From positions 124,001 to 188,000 of the forward strand of contig JAAEPF010000051.1 in assembly GCA_024222295.1 (NCBI GenBank): 64,000 nucleotides of DNA, written 5' to 3'. Both the position numbers and the translations under genes were made by a program. Shown piece after piece: positions 41,105 to 49,706 of the stretch. The stretch is from Actinomycetes bacterium (GTDB lineage: Bacteria; Actinomycetota; Acidimicrobiia; Acidimicrobiales; Microtrichaceae). Positions within the stretch are counted from its first letter, which is position 1. Every line of letters begins with the position of its first letter. The notes under the pieces are model-generated. The model did no database searches, had not been told where the DNA came from, and was given only the letters and a program-made list of their open reading frames with translations.

Positions 41105-42551
41105 GCGCGGTTCCACCCCTACGGCATCCGACGGCCCCGTCACCACCGGGGTCGTTTCCGCGTTGTGTGGGGCACGCCTGCAGGGCGATCCCGACGTGGT
41201 GCTGAGCGGAGCGACCCATGACTCGCGCGAGGTGCGACCGGGTGACCTGTACTGCTGCGTGGTGGGTGCCAGCCACGACGGCCACGACTTCGCTGCCCAG
41301 GCCGTCGTCGAGGGTGCTGCTGCGTTGCTGGTGCAGCGCGTGCTCGACCTCGCGGTGCCCCAACTCGTGGTCACCGACGCGCGTGCCGCCATGGCGCCTG
41401 CCGCGGCCGCGATCCATGGTGAACCGTCCGCCGCCATCGACGTGGTCGGGGTCACGGGCACCAACGGTAAGACGACGGTGGTGTCGCTGCTCGGCCACAT
41501 CCTCGCCGAGACCGGGCACGAGGTGGAGGTGATGGGCACGCTCACCGGCGCTCGCACCACGCCCGAAGCCACCGAGGTCCAGCGGCAGCTCGCCGAGGCC
41601 CGTGACAGAGGTGTGACCCACGTCGCGATGGAGGTGAGCTCCCACGCCCTGGAGCTGCACCGCGTCGACTCGGTGCACTTCGCGGTAGGTGTCTTCACGA
41701 ATCTGGGAGCCGACCACCTCGACTTCCACGGCACCGCCGACGCCTACTTCGCGGCCAAGGCCAGGCTGTTCGAGGCGGGTCGCTCGGCGGTGGCAGTCCT
41801 GAATCTGGACGACCCACGGGGTCGCAGCCTGGCCGAGAGCGTGGAGGTTCCGGTCGTCGGGTACTCGGTGGCGACGCTCGAGGAGTTGCACCTGCACGAG
41901 GTGCCGGCCCGGTTCCGTTGGCGTGGCCAGGACGTGGCGCTGCCCATGGCCGGGGCACACAACGTGTCCAATGCCCTGGCGGCCGCCGAGTCCGCGGTGG
42001 CCGTGGGGGTCGACCCTGCCGGCGTGGCTCGGGCGCTCCGCAGCGCGGCACAGGTGCCCGGCCGGTTCGAACGGGTGGACAACCGGATGGGGGCGACGGT
42101 GGTCGTCGACTACGCCCACACCCCGGACGCCCTCGAGGCAGCGCTGGTGGCCGCCTCTGACCTACGTCAACCCGGTGGTGAGGTCTGGGTGGTGTTCGGC
42201 TGCGGGGGCGACCGAGACCAGGCCAAACGTCCGCAGATGGGGGCGGTGGCCAGTTCGGGAGCCGACCACGTGGTTGTGACGAGCGACAACCCCCGCTCGG
42301 AGGATCCGCTTCGCATCATCGAGGCGATCCGGTCAGGATGCACCGGTGAGCCGATTGTGGAGCCAGACCGCCGGGCAGCCATCGCCGCCGCATTGGGCCG
42401 GGCCGGAGACAACGACGTGGTGCTGATAGCCGGCAAGGGCCATGAGCAGGGTCAGGTCTTCGCTGACAGAACCGAGCCGTTCGACGACCGCGACGTGGCA
42501 CGCGAGTTGCTCCGCGCGGACGGCGCTGCCGACCGGGGCAGTCCGGCGTGA
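41097..42551 (+). CDS. murE: UDP-MurNAc-tripeptide synthetase
   Basis: 484 residues from the ATG at 41097 inside the end of ftsI. Mur-ligase ATP loop VGVTGTNGKTTVVSL near residue 118, VAMEVSSHALELHRVDSVHF (family), NLGADHLDFHGT, and VVDYAHTPDALEAAL for the C-terminal domain. DNPRSEDP near residue 400 is the DNPR motif that selects meso-diaminopimelate over lysine, so the cell wall should contain meso-DAP. The gene overlaps mraY directly, and murF, which normally stands between them, is absent. Confidence 0.95.
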   Translation: MAERGSTPTASDGPVTTGVVSALCGARLQGDPDVVLSGATHDSREVRPGDLYCCVVGASHDGHDFAAQAVVEGAAALLVQRVLDLAVPQLVVTDARAAMAPAAAAIHGEPSAAIDVVGVTGTNGKTTVVSLLGHILAETGHEVEVMGTLTGARTTPEATEVQRQLAEARDRGVTHVAMEVSSHALELHRVDSVHFAVGVFTNLGADHLDFHGTADAYFAAKARLFEAGRSAVAVLNLDDPRGRSLAESVEVPVVGYSVATLEELHLHEVPARFRWRGQDVALPMAGAHNVSNALAAAESAVAVGVDPAGVARALRSAAQVPGRFERVDNRMGATVVVDYAHTPDALEAALVAASDLRQPGGEVWVVFGCGGDRDQAKRPQMGAVASSGADHVVVTSDNPRSEDPLRIIEAIRSGCTGEPIVEPDRRAAIAAALGRAGDNDVVLIAGKGHEQGQVFADRTEPFDDRDVARELLRADGAADRGSPA

Positions 42552-43576
42552 TCCGGCTCCTTCTCGCAACCGGCATCGCCACCCTCGTGTCGTGGGGGGG
42601 CACACGGTTCCTGATCGTTGGCCTCACCAGGCGCCGAATCGGCCAGCCGATCCACGAGGACGTACCCGAGGGACACACCGTCAAGGCAGGCACACCCACG
42701 ATGGGCGGGGTAGCGATCGTGGCGGGCGCCCTTGCCGGCTACATCGTGTCCGACCTCTACGACGCAGTGTTCACGTGGCGCGGCATCATCACGATGGCGG
42801 CGATCCTCGGCGCCGGGATCGTCGGGTTCCTCGATGACTGGCTGAAGATCTCGCGGGAGCGCAACCTGGGCCTCAACAAGCGGGCCAAGATGATCGGGCT
42901 GCTGGTCGTGGCCGGCGGCTTCGCCGGCGGGATGCTCTGGCAGACCAACGTGCAGACGACCATCAGCTTCACGCGGTGGGACGACATCGGTTGGCAGATC
43001 GGCGAAGTCGGCTGGGCGGTCTGGGCGATCCTGCTGATCCTCGGCGCGTCGAATGCGGTCAACCTCACCGACGGGCTGGACGGCCTGGCGGCTGGTTCGG
43101 GTGCCCTCGTGTTCGCGGCCTACGTGTTCATCGGCTACTGGATCTTCCGTCACCCCGGATACGGGATCTCGGTCGGCCTCGACCTGGCCGTCGTGGCCGC
43201 CGCGATGATGGGCGCGTGTGCGGGGTTCCTGTGGTGGAACGCGGCCCCCGCACAGATCTTCATGGGAGACACCGGCTCGCTTGCCATCGGCACAGGCCTC
43301 GCCGCGCTCGCGCTCTCATCGTCGACGGCTCTGCTGCTTCCCATCGTCGGCTTCATCTTCGTGGCCGAGACCGTCTCGGTGATCATCCAGGTCGTCGGCT
43401 TCCGCACCACCGGGAAACGGGTGTTCAGGATGGCGCCCATCCACCACCACTTCGAGCTGCGCGGGTGGCCGGAGACCACGGTGATCGTGAGGTTCTGGAT
43501 GATCACCGGGGCCTGCACCGCACTCGGCATAGCGCTGTTCTACCGGGAGTTCCTGCGCGCCGGGGACCTGACCTGA
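42548..43576 (+). CDS. mraY: Phospho-MurNAc-pentapeptide transferase
   Basis: 342 residues from a GTG overlapping the murE stop. MraY moves phospho-MurNAc-pentapeptide to undecaprenyl phosphate to form lipid I. About ten membrane helices are seen. Catalytic and Mg-binding motifs: GHTVKAGTPTMGGVAIV, ILGAGIVGFLDDWLKI with the DD pair, SNAVNLTDGLDGLAAGSGAL, FMGDTGSLAIG, and APIHHHFELRGWPE with the HHH motif. One base separates its stop from murD. Confidence 0.95.
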   Translation: MIRLLLATGIATLVSWGGTRFLIVGLTRRRIGQPIHEDVPEGHTVKAGTPTMGGVAIVAGALAGYIVSDLYDAVFTWRGIITMAAILGAGIVGFLDDWLKISRERNLGLNKRAKMIGLLVVAGGFAGGMLWQTNVQTTISFTRWDDIGWQIGEVGWAVWAILLILGASNAVNLTDGLDGLAAGSGALVFAAYVFIGYWIFRHPGYGISVGLDLAVVAAAMMGACAGFLWWNAAPAQIFMGDTGSLAIGTGLAALALSSSTALLLPIVGFIFVAETVSVIIQVVGFRTTGKRVFRMAPIHHHFELRGWPETTVIVRFWMITGACTALGIALFYREFLRAGDLT

Positions 43577-43577
43577 C

Positions 43578-44990
43578 ATGGCCGCGGTCGACGGCAGGAG
43601 CGACACCCGGGGGCACACAGCCGAGCCGGCATGGCTGCGCGGCGCGGACGTGGTCGTGGTCGGGCTCGGGATCACCAACACTGCAGCCGCCCGGGCGCTC
43701 GTCGCCCGAGGCCACGAGGTGGTAATCACCGACGACGGCGATCCCGGTCCGGGCACGGCTCTGTCAGCCGAGCTCGGCGTCGCGTTCCACCATGCTCCCG
43801 ACGCTGCAAGGCTCCAGGACCTGGTGGGCTCCGCGCGGCTGATGCTGCCCGCCCCCGGGTTGCCGGAGAGCCACTCCGCCTTCGAGGCCGCCCGGGCCCA
43901 CTCTGTCGATGTCGTGAGCGAGTTCGACCTCGCATCGGCATGGGACGACCGCGACGTGGTCGCGATCACCGGCACCAACGGCAAGACCACGGTCGTGACG
44001 ATGGTTGCGGCGATCCTCGCCGAAGCCGGGATCGAGACCGCCGCCGTCGGCAACCTCGAGGTGCCCCTCGTCGCTGCCATCGACGACCCCGCCCCGGAGT
44101 GCTTCGTGGTCGAGGCGTCGTCGTTCCGCTTGGGTCACAGCAGCCATTTCTCGCCACGCGTGGGCACCTGGCTGAACTTCGCACCGGATCACCTCGACGT
44201 GCACTCCGACCTCGAGACGTACCGAGACGCCAAGGCGTCGATCTGGACGCGGATGGGCGAGGGCGACACGGCCGTGGTCGCCGCGGACGACGCGGTGGTG
44301 TCCGCGTGTGCTCCCTCCGACGGTCCGCGTGTGTGGACCTTCGGCATCCGCGACGGTGCCGACTTCACCCAGGTGGACGATGACCTCGTGGGCCCCGACG
44401 GCAAGCACATCGTGGCAGTCGCAGAACTCTCGCGGGCCTTGCCCCACGACCGTTCGAACGCGCTCGCAGCCGCCGCAACCGCGCTGGCCGCGGGAGCGGA
44501 CGCCGGTTCGGTGAGACGTGCCCTGGCTGGCTTCGGGGGGTTACCGCATCGCGTGCAGCTGGTCGGGGAGACTGGGGGCGTGCGCTACTACGACGACTCC
44601 AAGGCAACCGCGCCCCATGCCACCCTCGCAGCCGCGAGCGGGTTCGACCGCGTGGTGCTGGTGGCAGGCGGACGCAACAAGGGACTCGACCTGTCGGCGC
44701 TGGGAGGCGCCGAGACAGTGGTGGGCGTGGTGGCTATCGGGGAGGCGGCCCCCGAGGTCATCGAGGCGATGGCCCCGAGGCCCTCGCAGATCGCTTTGAG
44801 CATGCGCGAGGCCGTCGCCGCGGCGTCCGACATGGCACGCAGCGGTGACGTCGTGCTGCTGTCGCCCGGCTGTGCTTCATTCGACTGGTACGGCGGCTAC
44901 GCGGAGCGCGGCGACGACTTCGCACAAGAGGTCAGCCGCCACATGGCAGCCTCGCAAACGGTGGTGGTGAAGGAGGGTGAGGATGGCTGA
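43578..44990 (+). CDS. murD: UDP-MurNAc-alanine--D-glutamate ligase
   Basis: 470 residues. MurD adds D-glutamate to UDP-MurNAc-L-alanine. The N-terminal Rossmann domain (VVVVGLGITNTAAARALVAR) binds UDP. The ATP loop is AITGTNGKTTVVTMVAAILA near residue 131, ASSFRLGHSSHFSP and LNFAPDHLDVHSDLETYRDA follow, and the C-terminal domain has YYDDSKATAPHATLAA and LVAGGRNKGLDLSAL. The end overlaps ftsW by 8 bases. Confidence 0.95.
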   Translation: MAAVDGRSDTRGHTAEPAWLRGADVVVVGLGITNTAAARALVARGHEVVITDDGDPGPGTALSAELGVAFHHAPDAARLQDLVGSARLMLPAPGLPESHSAFEAARAHSVDVVSEFDLASAWDDRDVVAITGTNGKTTVVTMVAAILAEAGIETAAVGNLEVPLVAAIDDPAPECFVVEASSFRLGHSSHFSPRVGTWLNFAPDHLDVHSDLETYRDAKASIWTRMGEGDTAVVAADDAVVSACAPSDGPRVWTFGIRDGADFTQVDDDLVGPDGKHIVAVAELSRALPHDRSNALAAAATALAAGADAGSVRRALAGFGGLPHRVQLVGETGGVRYYDDSKATAPHATLAAASGFDRVVLVAGGRNKGLDLSALGGAETVVGVVAIGEAAPEVIEAMAPRPSQIALSMREAVAAASDMARSGDVVLLSPGCASFDWYGGYAERGDDFAQEVSRHMAASQTVVVKEGEDG

Positions 44991-46251
44991 CCCCAAGTCG
45001 GCTCGACGCCCGGGCCGCAACGACTCGACTCGTACCCGCAAGGGTGACTCACGCGCCAAGGCTCCGCGCAGGCCGAAGGCAAACGGATGGCACCGCCCGG
45101 AGGAGACGGTGTTGCGGTGGGCCGTCCTGTTGCTGTGCGGGCTCAGCGTCGTGATGGTGTACTCGGCCTCCTCGGTCTACGCACAGCGGGAGTTCGGCTC
45201 GACCTGGTCGGTCCTGGCGCGGCACCTGACCTACGTGGCCATCGGCCTGGTCGTCCTCTTCGGTGCGTCGCGGATCCCGCTGCGCGTCTGGCGCGACAGG
45301 TTGACCCCGCTGCTGCTCGTGGCGGCGTTCGCCTCGCTGGCAGTGCTGTTGGTCCCGGGGATGCCGTTCGCGCCGGAGGTCAACGGCGCCACCCGATGGA
45401 TCCGCGTGGGCCCGCTGGGCTTCCAGCCATCGGATCTGGCGAAGCTGGCGATGGTCCTCTGGCTGGCACGCCTGCTGTCGATTCACCGCAAGGAGCTCGG
45501 TGAAGCCGCACTGCTGAAGTCCGCTCTGTTCGTGTTCGTTCCGCTTGCGGCACTGGTGCTGGCGGGTGACGACCTCGGCACCACCATGCTGCTCGGCATC
45601 GTGTTCGTGACCATGTGGTTCCTCGCGGGCGCCCCGCTGCAACAGGTCACGCTGCTCGGCGGTGGCCTGGCCGGAGTCGGCCTGCTCGGCCTCTTCATGC
45701 TGGAGGGCTTCCGCACCCAGCGGGTGCTCGCATTCCTGTCGCCCGAGCAGTACGCCGATGGCGCCGGCTACCAGGCCCTGCAATCGCAGATCGGGTTCGC
45801 TTCGGGTGGCCTGTGGGGACAGGGCCCGGGTGCGTCCAAGGGCAAGTGGGGCTTCCTGCCCGAGGCGCACACTGACTTCATCCTGGCGGTCATCGGTGAG
45901 GAACTGGGCCTGATCGGCAGCATCGTGATCATCGCCGCCCTCGCCGCAGTGGTCGCGTCCGGATTCGTGATCGGCATGAGGTGCAGGGACTTCTTCGGAC
46001 GCCTGGTCTCCTTCGGCATCTCCACTTGGTTCGGCGTGCAGGCGGTCATCAACATCGGCGTCGCCGTCGGTGCCATGCCCACCAAGGGGATCCCGCTTCC
46101 CTTCGTGTCCTATGGCGGCACGGCGATGGTCATGTCGCTGCTCGGCGTCGGCGTGCTGATGGCCGTATCGCGGACTGGATCGCAGCCCGCGGTGGTGGCC
46201 GACCTTCGCCGCGGCGCGGAGCGGCGTCGCCCTCCGCGGGCGACGCGTTGA
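44983..46251 (+). CDS. ftsW: Septal lipid II polymerase FtsW (SEDS family)
   Basis: 422 residues from the ATG at 44983, with AAGGAGG just upstream; a GTG at 44977 is possible. A basic N-terminal tail of about 40 residues precedes ten membrane helices. SEDS motifs: VYSASSVYAQREFG in the first loop, NGATRWIRVGPLGFQPSDLA, LVLAGDDLGTTMLLG with the catalytic-loop Asp, PEAHTDFILAVIGEELGLIG, and GIPLPFVSYGGTAMVM. FtsW polymerises glycan strands with FtsI. The cluster position and the TTG start of murG within its stop fit the dcw order. Confidence 0.94.
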   Translation: MADPKSARRPGRNDSTRTRKGDSRAKAPRRPKANGWHRPEETVLRWAVLLLCGLSVVMVYSASSVYAQREFGSTWSVLARHLTYVAIGLVVLFGASRIPLRVWRDRLTPLLLVAAFASLAVLLVPGMPFAPEVNGATRWIRVGPLGFQPSDLAKLAMVLWLARLLSIHRKELGEAALLKSALFVFVPLAALVLAGDDLGTTMLLGIVFVTMWFLAGAPLQQVTLLGGGLAGVGLLGLFMLEGFRTQRVLAFLSPEQYADGAGYQALQSQIGFASGGLWGQGPGASKGKWGFLPEAHTDFILAVIGEELGLIGSIVIIAALAAVVASGFVIGMRCRDFFGRLVSFGISTWFGVQAVINIGVAVGAMPTKGIPLPFVSYGGTAMVMSLLGVGVLMAVSRTGSQPAVVADLRRGAERRRPPRATR

Positions 46252-47396
46252 GCACGGATCGAACCAGGCGGCCCTTCGCCGTGATCGCCGGGGGCGGCAC
46301 GGCAGGCCACGTGCTGCCGGGTGTGGCGGTCGCCAACGAGCTCGTTCGCCGCGGTCATGAACGCGACGGCATCCATTTCGTAGGAGCCGCGAGGGGCCCG
46401 GAAGCCGACCTCGTGCCCGCTGCAGGCTACGGGGTGACCCTGCTGCCGGGGCGGGGCCTGCAGCGCCGGCTGAGCCTCGCCAACCTCGCCGCGGCCCTTG
46501 GACTCCTCAGGGCGGCACTGGTGTCGATCCGCCTGTTGTGGCGCATGCGGCCATCAGTGGTGCTGGTACTCGGTGGGTACGCGGCGGCTTCCTGCGCCCT
46601 GGCCGCAGTCCTGCTGCGGATCCCGATGGTGGTGGCCGACCAAAATGCCCGTGCGGGCGCGGTCAACCGGCTGGCGGCCAGGTTCGCCAGGGCATGCGCA
46701 GTGCCATTTGCCGACACCGACCTGCCACGGGCGGTCGTGACCGGCAACCCGGTCCGCGAGCAAGTACTGGATCGTGCTGCCAACCCCGACCCCGACGGGG
46801 CCCGGCGTGAGCTGGGTATCCCCCAGGACCGCACGGTGATCGCCGTCTTTGCCGGTTCGCTGGGCGCGCAGCGGATCAATGCGGCCACGGCCGAGGCCGT
46901 CCGCGGCGCTTGGGGCGACCGCTCCGACCTGGCCGTGCACCACGTCGTGGGGGCGCGGGACTGGGACGCGCCCGGCCGGGCTGGAGGCGTGGCATTCGCC
47001 GAGACGGCCACAGACGGAGCCGCCGGCGTGTTGTACCAACCGGTGCGCTACGAGGACCGTATGGACCTGGTGCTGGATGCGGCCGACCTCGTGGTCTGCC
47101 GTGCGGGTGGCACGACAGTGGCGGAGCTCGCCGTGATGGGCGTTCCTTCCATCCTCGTGCCACTGCCCATCGCAACGCGCGACCACCAGCGGGCCAACGC
47201 AGCGGAACTGGTCGAGGCAGGTGCGGCTGTCCTCGTCGGTGATGACGAGCTCGATGCCGGCCGTCTGGTCGCCGAGGTGGCAGCCGTATCGGTCGAGGCC
47301 GACGGCCTACAGGCGATGGCAGCCGCCGCGGCCGCGTGTGGCCGCCCCGACGCAGCCGGCGCGGTGGCAGACCTCCTGGAGCAGCACGGTGGCTGA
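46248..47396 (+). CDS. murG: UDP-GlcNAc: lipid I GlcNAc transferase
   Basis: 382 residues from a TTG that overlaps the ftsW stop. MurG turns lipid I into lipid II at the inner membrane face. Motifs: VIAGGGTAGHVLPGVAVANE (first G-loop), VLVLGGYAAASCALAAVLLR, VADQNARAGAVNRLAARFAR, FAGSLGAQRINAATAEAVRG (third G-loop) and DLVVCRAGGTTVAELAVMGV for UDP-GlcNAc binding. The hydrophobic patch needed for membrane contact is seen around LGLLRAALVSIRLLWRM. The end overlaps murC by 8 bases. Confidence 0.95.
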   Translation: MSTDRTRRPFAVIAGGGTAGHVLPGVAVANELVRRGHERDGIHFVGAARGPEADLVPAAGYGVTLLPGRGLQRRLSLANLAAALGLLRAALVSIRLLWRMRPSVVLVLGGYAAASCALAAVLLRIPMVVADQNARAGAVNRLAARFARACAVPFADTDLPRAVVTGNPVREQVLDRAANPDPDGARRELGIPQDRTVIAVFAGSLGAQRINAATAEAVRGAWGDRSDLAVHHVVGARDWDAPGRAGGVAFAETATDGAAGVLYQPVRYEDRMDLVLDAADLVVCRAGGTTVAELAVMGVPSILVPLPIATRDHQRANAAELVEAGAAVLVGDDELDAGRLVAEVAAVSVEADGLQAMAAAAAACGRPDAAGAVADLLEQHGG

Positions 47397-48783
47397 GCAG
47401 GCGTCGATGCCCGTGTTCGACCTCACCCGCACCCGCCGGGTGCATGTGGTCGCGATCGGCGGTGCGGGCATGAGCTCGATAGCGACGCTGCTGGCCCAGG
47501 GTGGCCACACGGTGTCCGGGTCCGATGCAGTGGACGGTCCGATGCTCGAGTCGTTGCGTGCGCTGGGTGTCGCTGTGACAGTCGGCCACGACCCCGCCAA
47601 CGTCACCGGCGCGGAGGTGGTCGTTGCCTCGACCGCCGTTGCCGATGACAACCTGGAGCTCGTCGAGGCCCGGCGCCTCGGCGTGCCCGTGATGCGTCGT
47701 CGCGACTTCCTGCCCGCGTTCGGTGCACTGCAGCCGTTCGTGTCGGTGACCGGCACGCACGGCAAGACCACCACGGCGTCGCTGCTGGCGGTGGCACTGC
47801 GCGGCGCCGGAGCAGACCCTTCCTGGCTGCTGGGCGCCCCGGTGCCGGCCCTGGGCGGCTCTGCCTCGCTGGGCGGGGGCCGCTGGATGGTGCTCGAGGC
47901 CGATGAGAGCGACGGCTCGTTCCTTTCCGGGCCGAGGGCCGCCGGGTTGCTTACCAACGCCGAACCCGACCACCTGGAGTTCTGGGGCGGCTGGGACCGT
48001 TTGCGTGCCGGGTTCCGGGAGTTCATCGAGCAGACCGATGGACCCGTGGTGGCCTGCCTGGACGACCCCGCGGCATCCGAACTCGCAGCAGAGACCGCAG
48101 CTGTGGGCTACGGCACCGATCCCTCGGCGCGGTACCGGGTCGAGTCGCTCAGCCTCGACACCCGCGGGTCCGACTTCACGTTGTGCACACCTGCGGGCAA
48201 TCACCGGGTGCGGCTGTCCCTTCCGGGGCGTCACAATGCACTCAACGCGGCCGGCGCCCTCGCAACGGTCGGCGAGCTCGGCCTCGACGTCGGCGAGGCT
48301 GGAGGCGCCCTCGCCGACCACAGCGGCCTCTACCGTCGCTTCGAGCACCGGGGCACCGCAGGGCAGGTCGAGGTGGTCGACGACTATGCCCACCTGCCCA
48401 CAGAGGTACGCGCCGCCCTGGCCGCGGGTTCCGCAAGCGGATGGGAACGCCTTGTCGTGGTGTTCCAGCCGCACCGCTACTCGCGCACCGAAGCGCTGTG
48501 GAAGGACTTCGGAGACGCCTTCGGTGACGCGGATGTGCTGGTGCTCACCGAGATCTATCCCGCCGGAGAACAGCCTCGCGCCGGTGTCACCGGTCGCCTG
48601 CTGGTCGATGCAGTGGTCGACTCGGGCGCAGCGCGACCGCTGTGGGCCGACACGCTGCAGGGCGCCGCTGAACTGCTCTGCGACATCCTTCGCCCAGGTG
48701 ACCTGCTGATGACCGTGGGTGCCGGCGACGTGCGCGACGTGGGGGACATGGTGCTGGCTGCCCGCGGCGGGAGTGCGCGGTGA
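47389..48783 (+). CDS. murC: UDP-MurNAc--L-alanine ligase
   Basis: 464 residues from the GTG at 47389; an ATG at 47407 is an alternative. MurC adds the first amino acid of the stem peptide. Motifs: HVVAIGGAGMSSIATLLAQG for UDP-sugar, VSVTGTHGKTTTASLLAVAL as ATP loop, VLEADESDGSFL, NAEPDHLEFWGG, and the C-terminal HRGTAGQVEVVDDYAHLPTE and VVFQPHRYSRTEALWKDFGD. It overlaps murG by 8 bases and murB by 4, so expression is coupled. Confidence 0.95.
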   Translation: MAEQASMPVFDLTRTRRVHVVAIGGAGMSSIATLLAQGGHTVSGSDAVDGPMLESLRALGVAVTVGHDPANVTGAEVVVASTAVADDNLELVEARRLGVPVMRRRDFLPAFGALQPFVSVTGTHGKTTTASLLAVALRGAGADPSWLLGAPVPALGGSASLGGGRWMVLEADESDGSFLSGPRAAGLLTNAEPDHLEFWGGWDRLRAGFREFIEQTDGPVVACLDDPAASELAAETAAVGYGTDPSARYRVESLSLDTRGSDFTLCTPAGNHRVRLSLPGRHNALNAAGALATVGELGLDVGEAGGALADHSGLYRRFEHRGTAGQVEVVDDYAHLPTEVRAALAAGSASGWERLVVVFQPHRYSRTEALWKDFGDAFGDADVLVLTEIYPAGEQPRAGVTGRLLVDAVVDSGAARPLWADTLQGAAELLCDILRPGDLLMTVGAGDVRDVGDMVLAARGGSAR

Positions 48784-49706
48784 AGTCGTTCGAGGAGCTA
48801 ATCGCAGTCAGCGGGGTGGAGGTCCGTTCCGCGGTGAGCATGGCTGCGTTGTGCACCTATCGCGTGGGTGGCTCTGCGCGGTGGTTCGCCAGCGTCGATT
48901 CCGAGGCCGAGCTCCGCGCTCTCGGGGAAGCAGTGGCGGGCGCGGCCGAGCCGCCCGCGGTTCTGGTGGTCGGCAGGGGCTCGAACCTGCTGGTGTCGGA
49001 CTCCGGATTCGAAGGCCTCGCGGTGCAGTTGGGTGATGGGCTCGCCCGAATCTCCACCGATGGACACACCATGACAGCCGGCGGCGCTGCATCGCTGCCG
49101 GTGGTGGCGCGCCGAAGCGTGGCCGAGTCATTGAGTGGGTTCGAGTGGGCGGTCGGGGTGCCGGGGACCATCGGTGGAGCGGTCCGGATGAATGCCGGTG
49201 GCCACGGGTCCGACATGTCGGAGGTGCTGGTCGGGGTCCGCGTGGTGGACCTGCGCACCGGCGAGACTCGCGAAGTGGATGCCGCCGCACTCGAGCTCTC
49301 CTACAGGTCTTCGGCCTTGGACGCACACGAGGTGGTGACCTCGGCGGACCTCGCGCTGGTGCCGGGTGATCGGGAGCGCGGCGAGGCGCTGCTCGCAGAC
49401 ATCGTCCGCTGGCGCCGCGAGAACCAGCCCGGCGGGCACAACGCCGGCTCGGTCTTCACCAACCCGGCCGGCGACTCCGCCGGCCGGCTGATCGACGAGG
49501 CCGGCTGCAAGGGTTTGCGGATCGGGTCCGCGGAGGTCTCGCCGAAGCACGCCAACTTCATCCAGGCCGATGAGGGTGGCTCAGCCGACGACGTTCACGC
49601 GCTCATGCACGAGGTCATCCGCCGCGTGCGCCACACGAGCGGTGTCGAACTGCATGCCGAAACACGCCTCGTGGGCTTCGACCGTGACGCGGGGGCGTCG
49701 AGGTGA
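48780..49706 (+). CDS. murB: UDP-N-acetylenolpyruvoylglucosamine reductase
   Basis: 308 residues from a GTG overlapping the murC stop. MurB reduces the enolpyruvyl group with NADPH and FAD. FAD-binding motifs: LVVGRGSNLLVSDSGFEGLA and GFEWAVGVPGTIGGAVRMNA. The catalytic Ser region and C-terminal domain: QPGGHNAGSVFTNPAGDSAG, LIDEAGCKGLRIGSAEVSPK and HANFIQAD. The C-terminal layout fits the shorter type found in Gram-positive bacteria. It overlaps ftsQ by 4 bases. Confidence 0.95.
   Translation: MKSFEELIAVSGVEVRSAVSMAALCTYRVGGSARWFASVDSEAELRALGEAVAGAAEPPAVLVVGRGSNLLVSDSGFEGLAVQLGDGLARISTDGHTMTAGGAASLPVVARRSVAESLSGFEWAVGVPGTIGGAVRMNAGGHGSDMSEVLVGVRVVDLRTGETREVDAAALELSYRSSALDAHEVVTSADLALVPGDRERGEALLADIVRWRRENQPGGHNAGSVFTNPAGDSAGRLIDEAGCKGLRIGSAEVSPKHANFIQADEGGSADDVHALMHEVIRRVRHTSGVELHAETRLVGFDRDAGASR

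Noticed and set aside
39047-41734. 895-residue minus-strand open frame opposite ftsI and murE
   Set aside because: Antisense shadow of two conserved genes in a cotranscribed cluster.
48970-48990. tRNA-like GGCTCGAACCTG in murB
   Set aside because: Encodes the conserved GRGSNLLVSD FAD motif. No tRNA fold.
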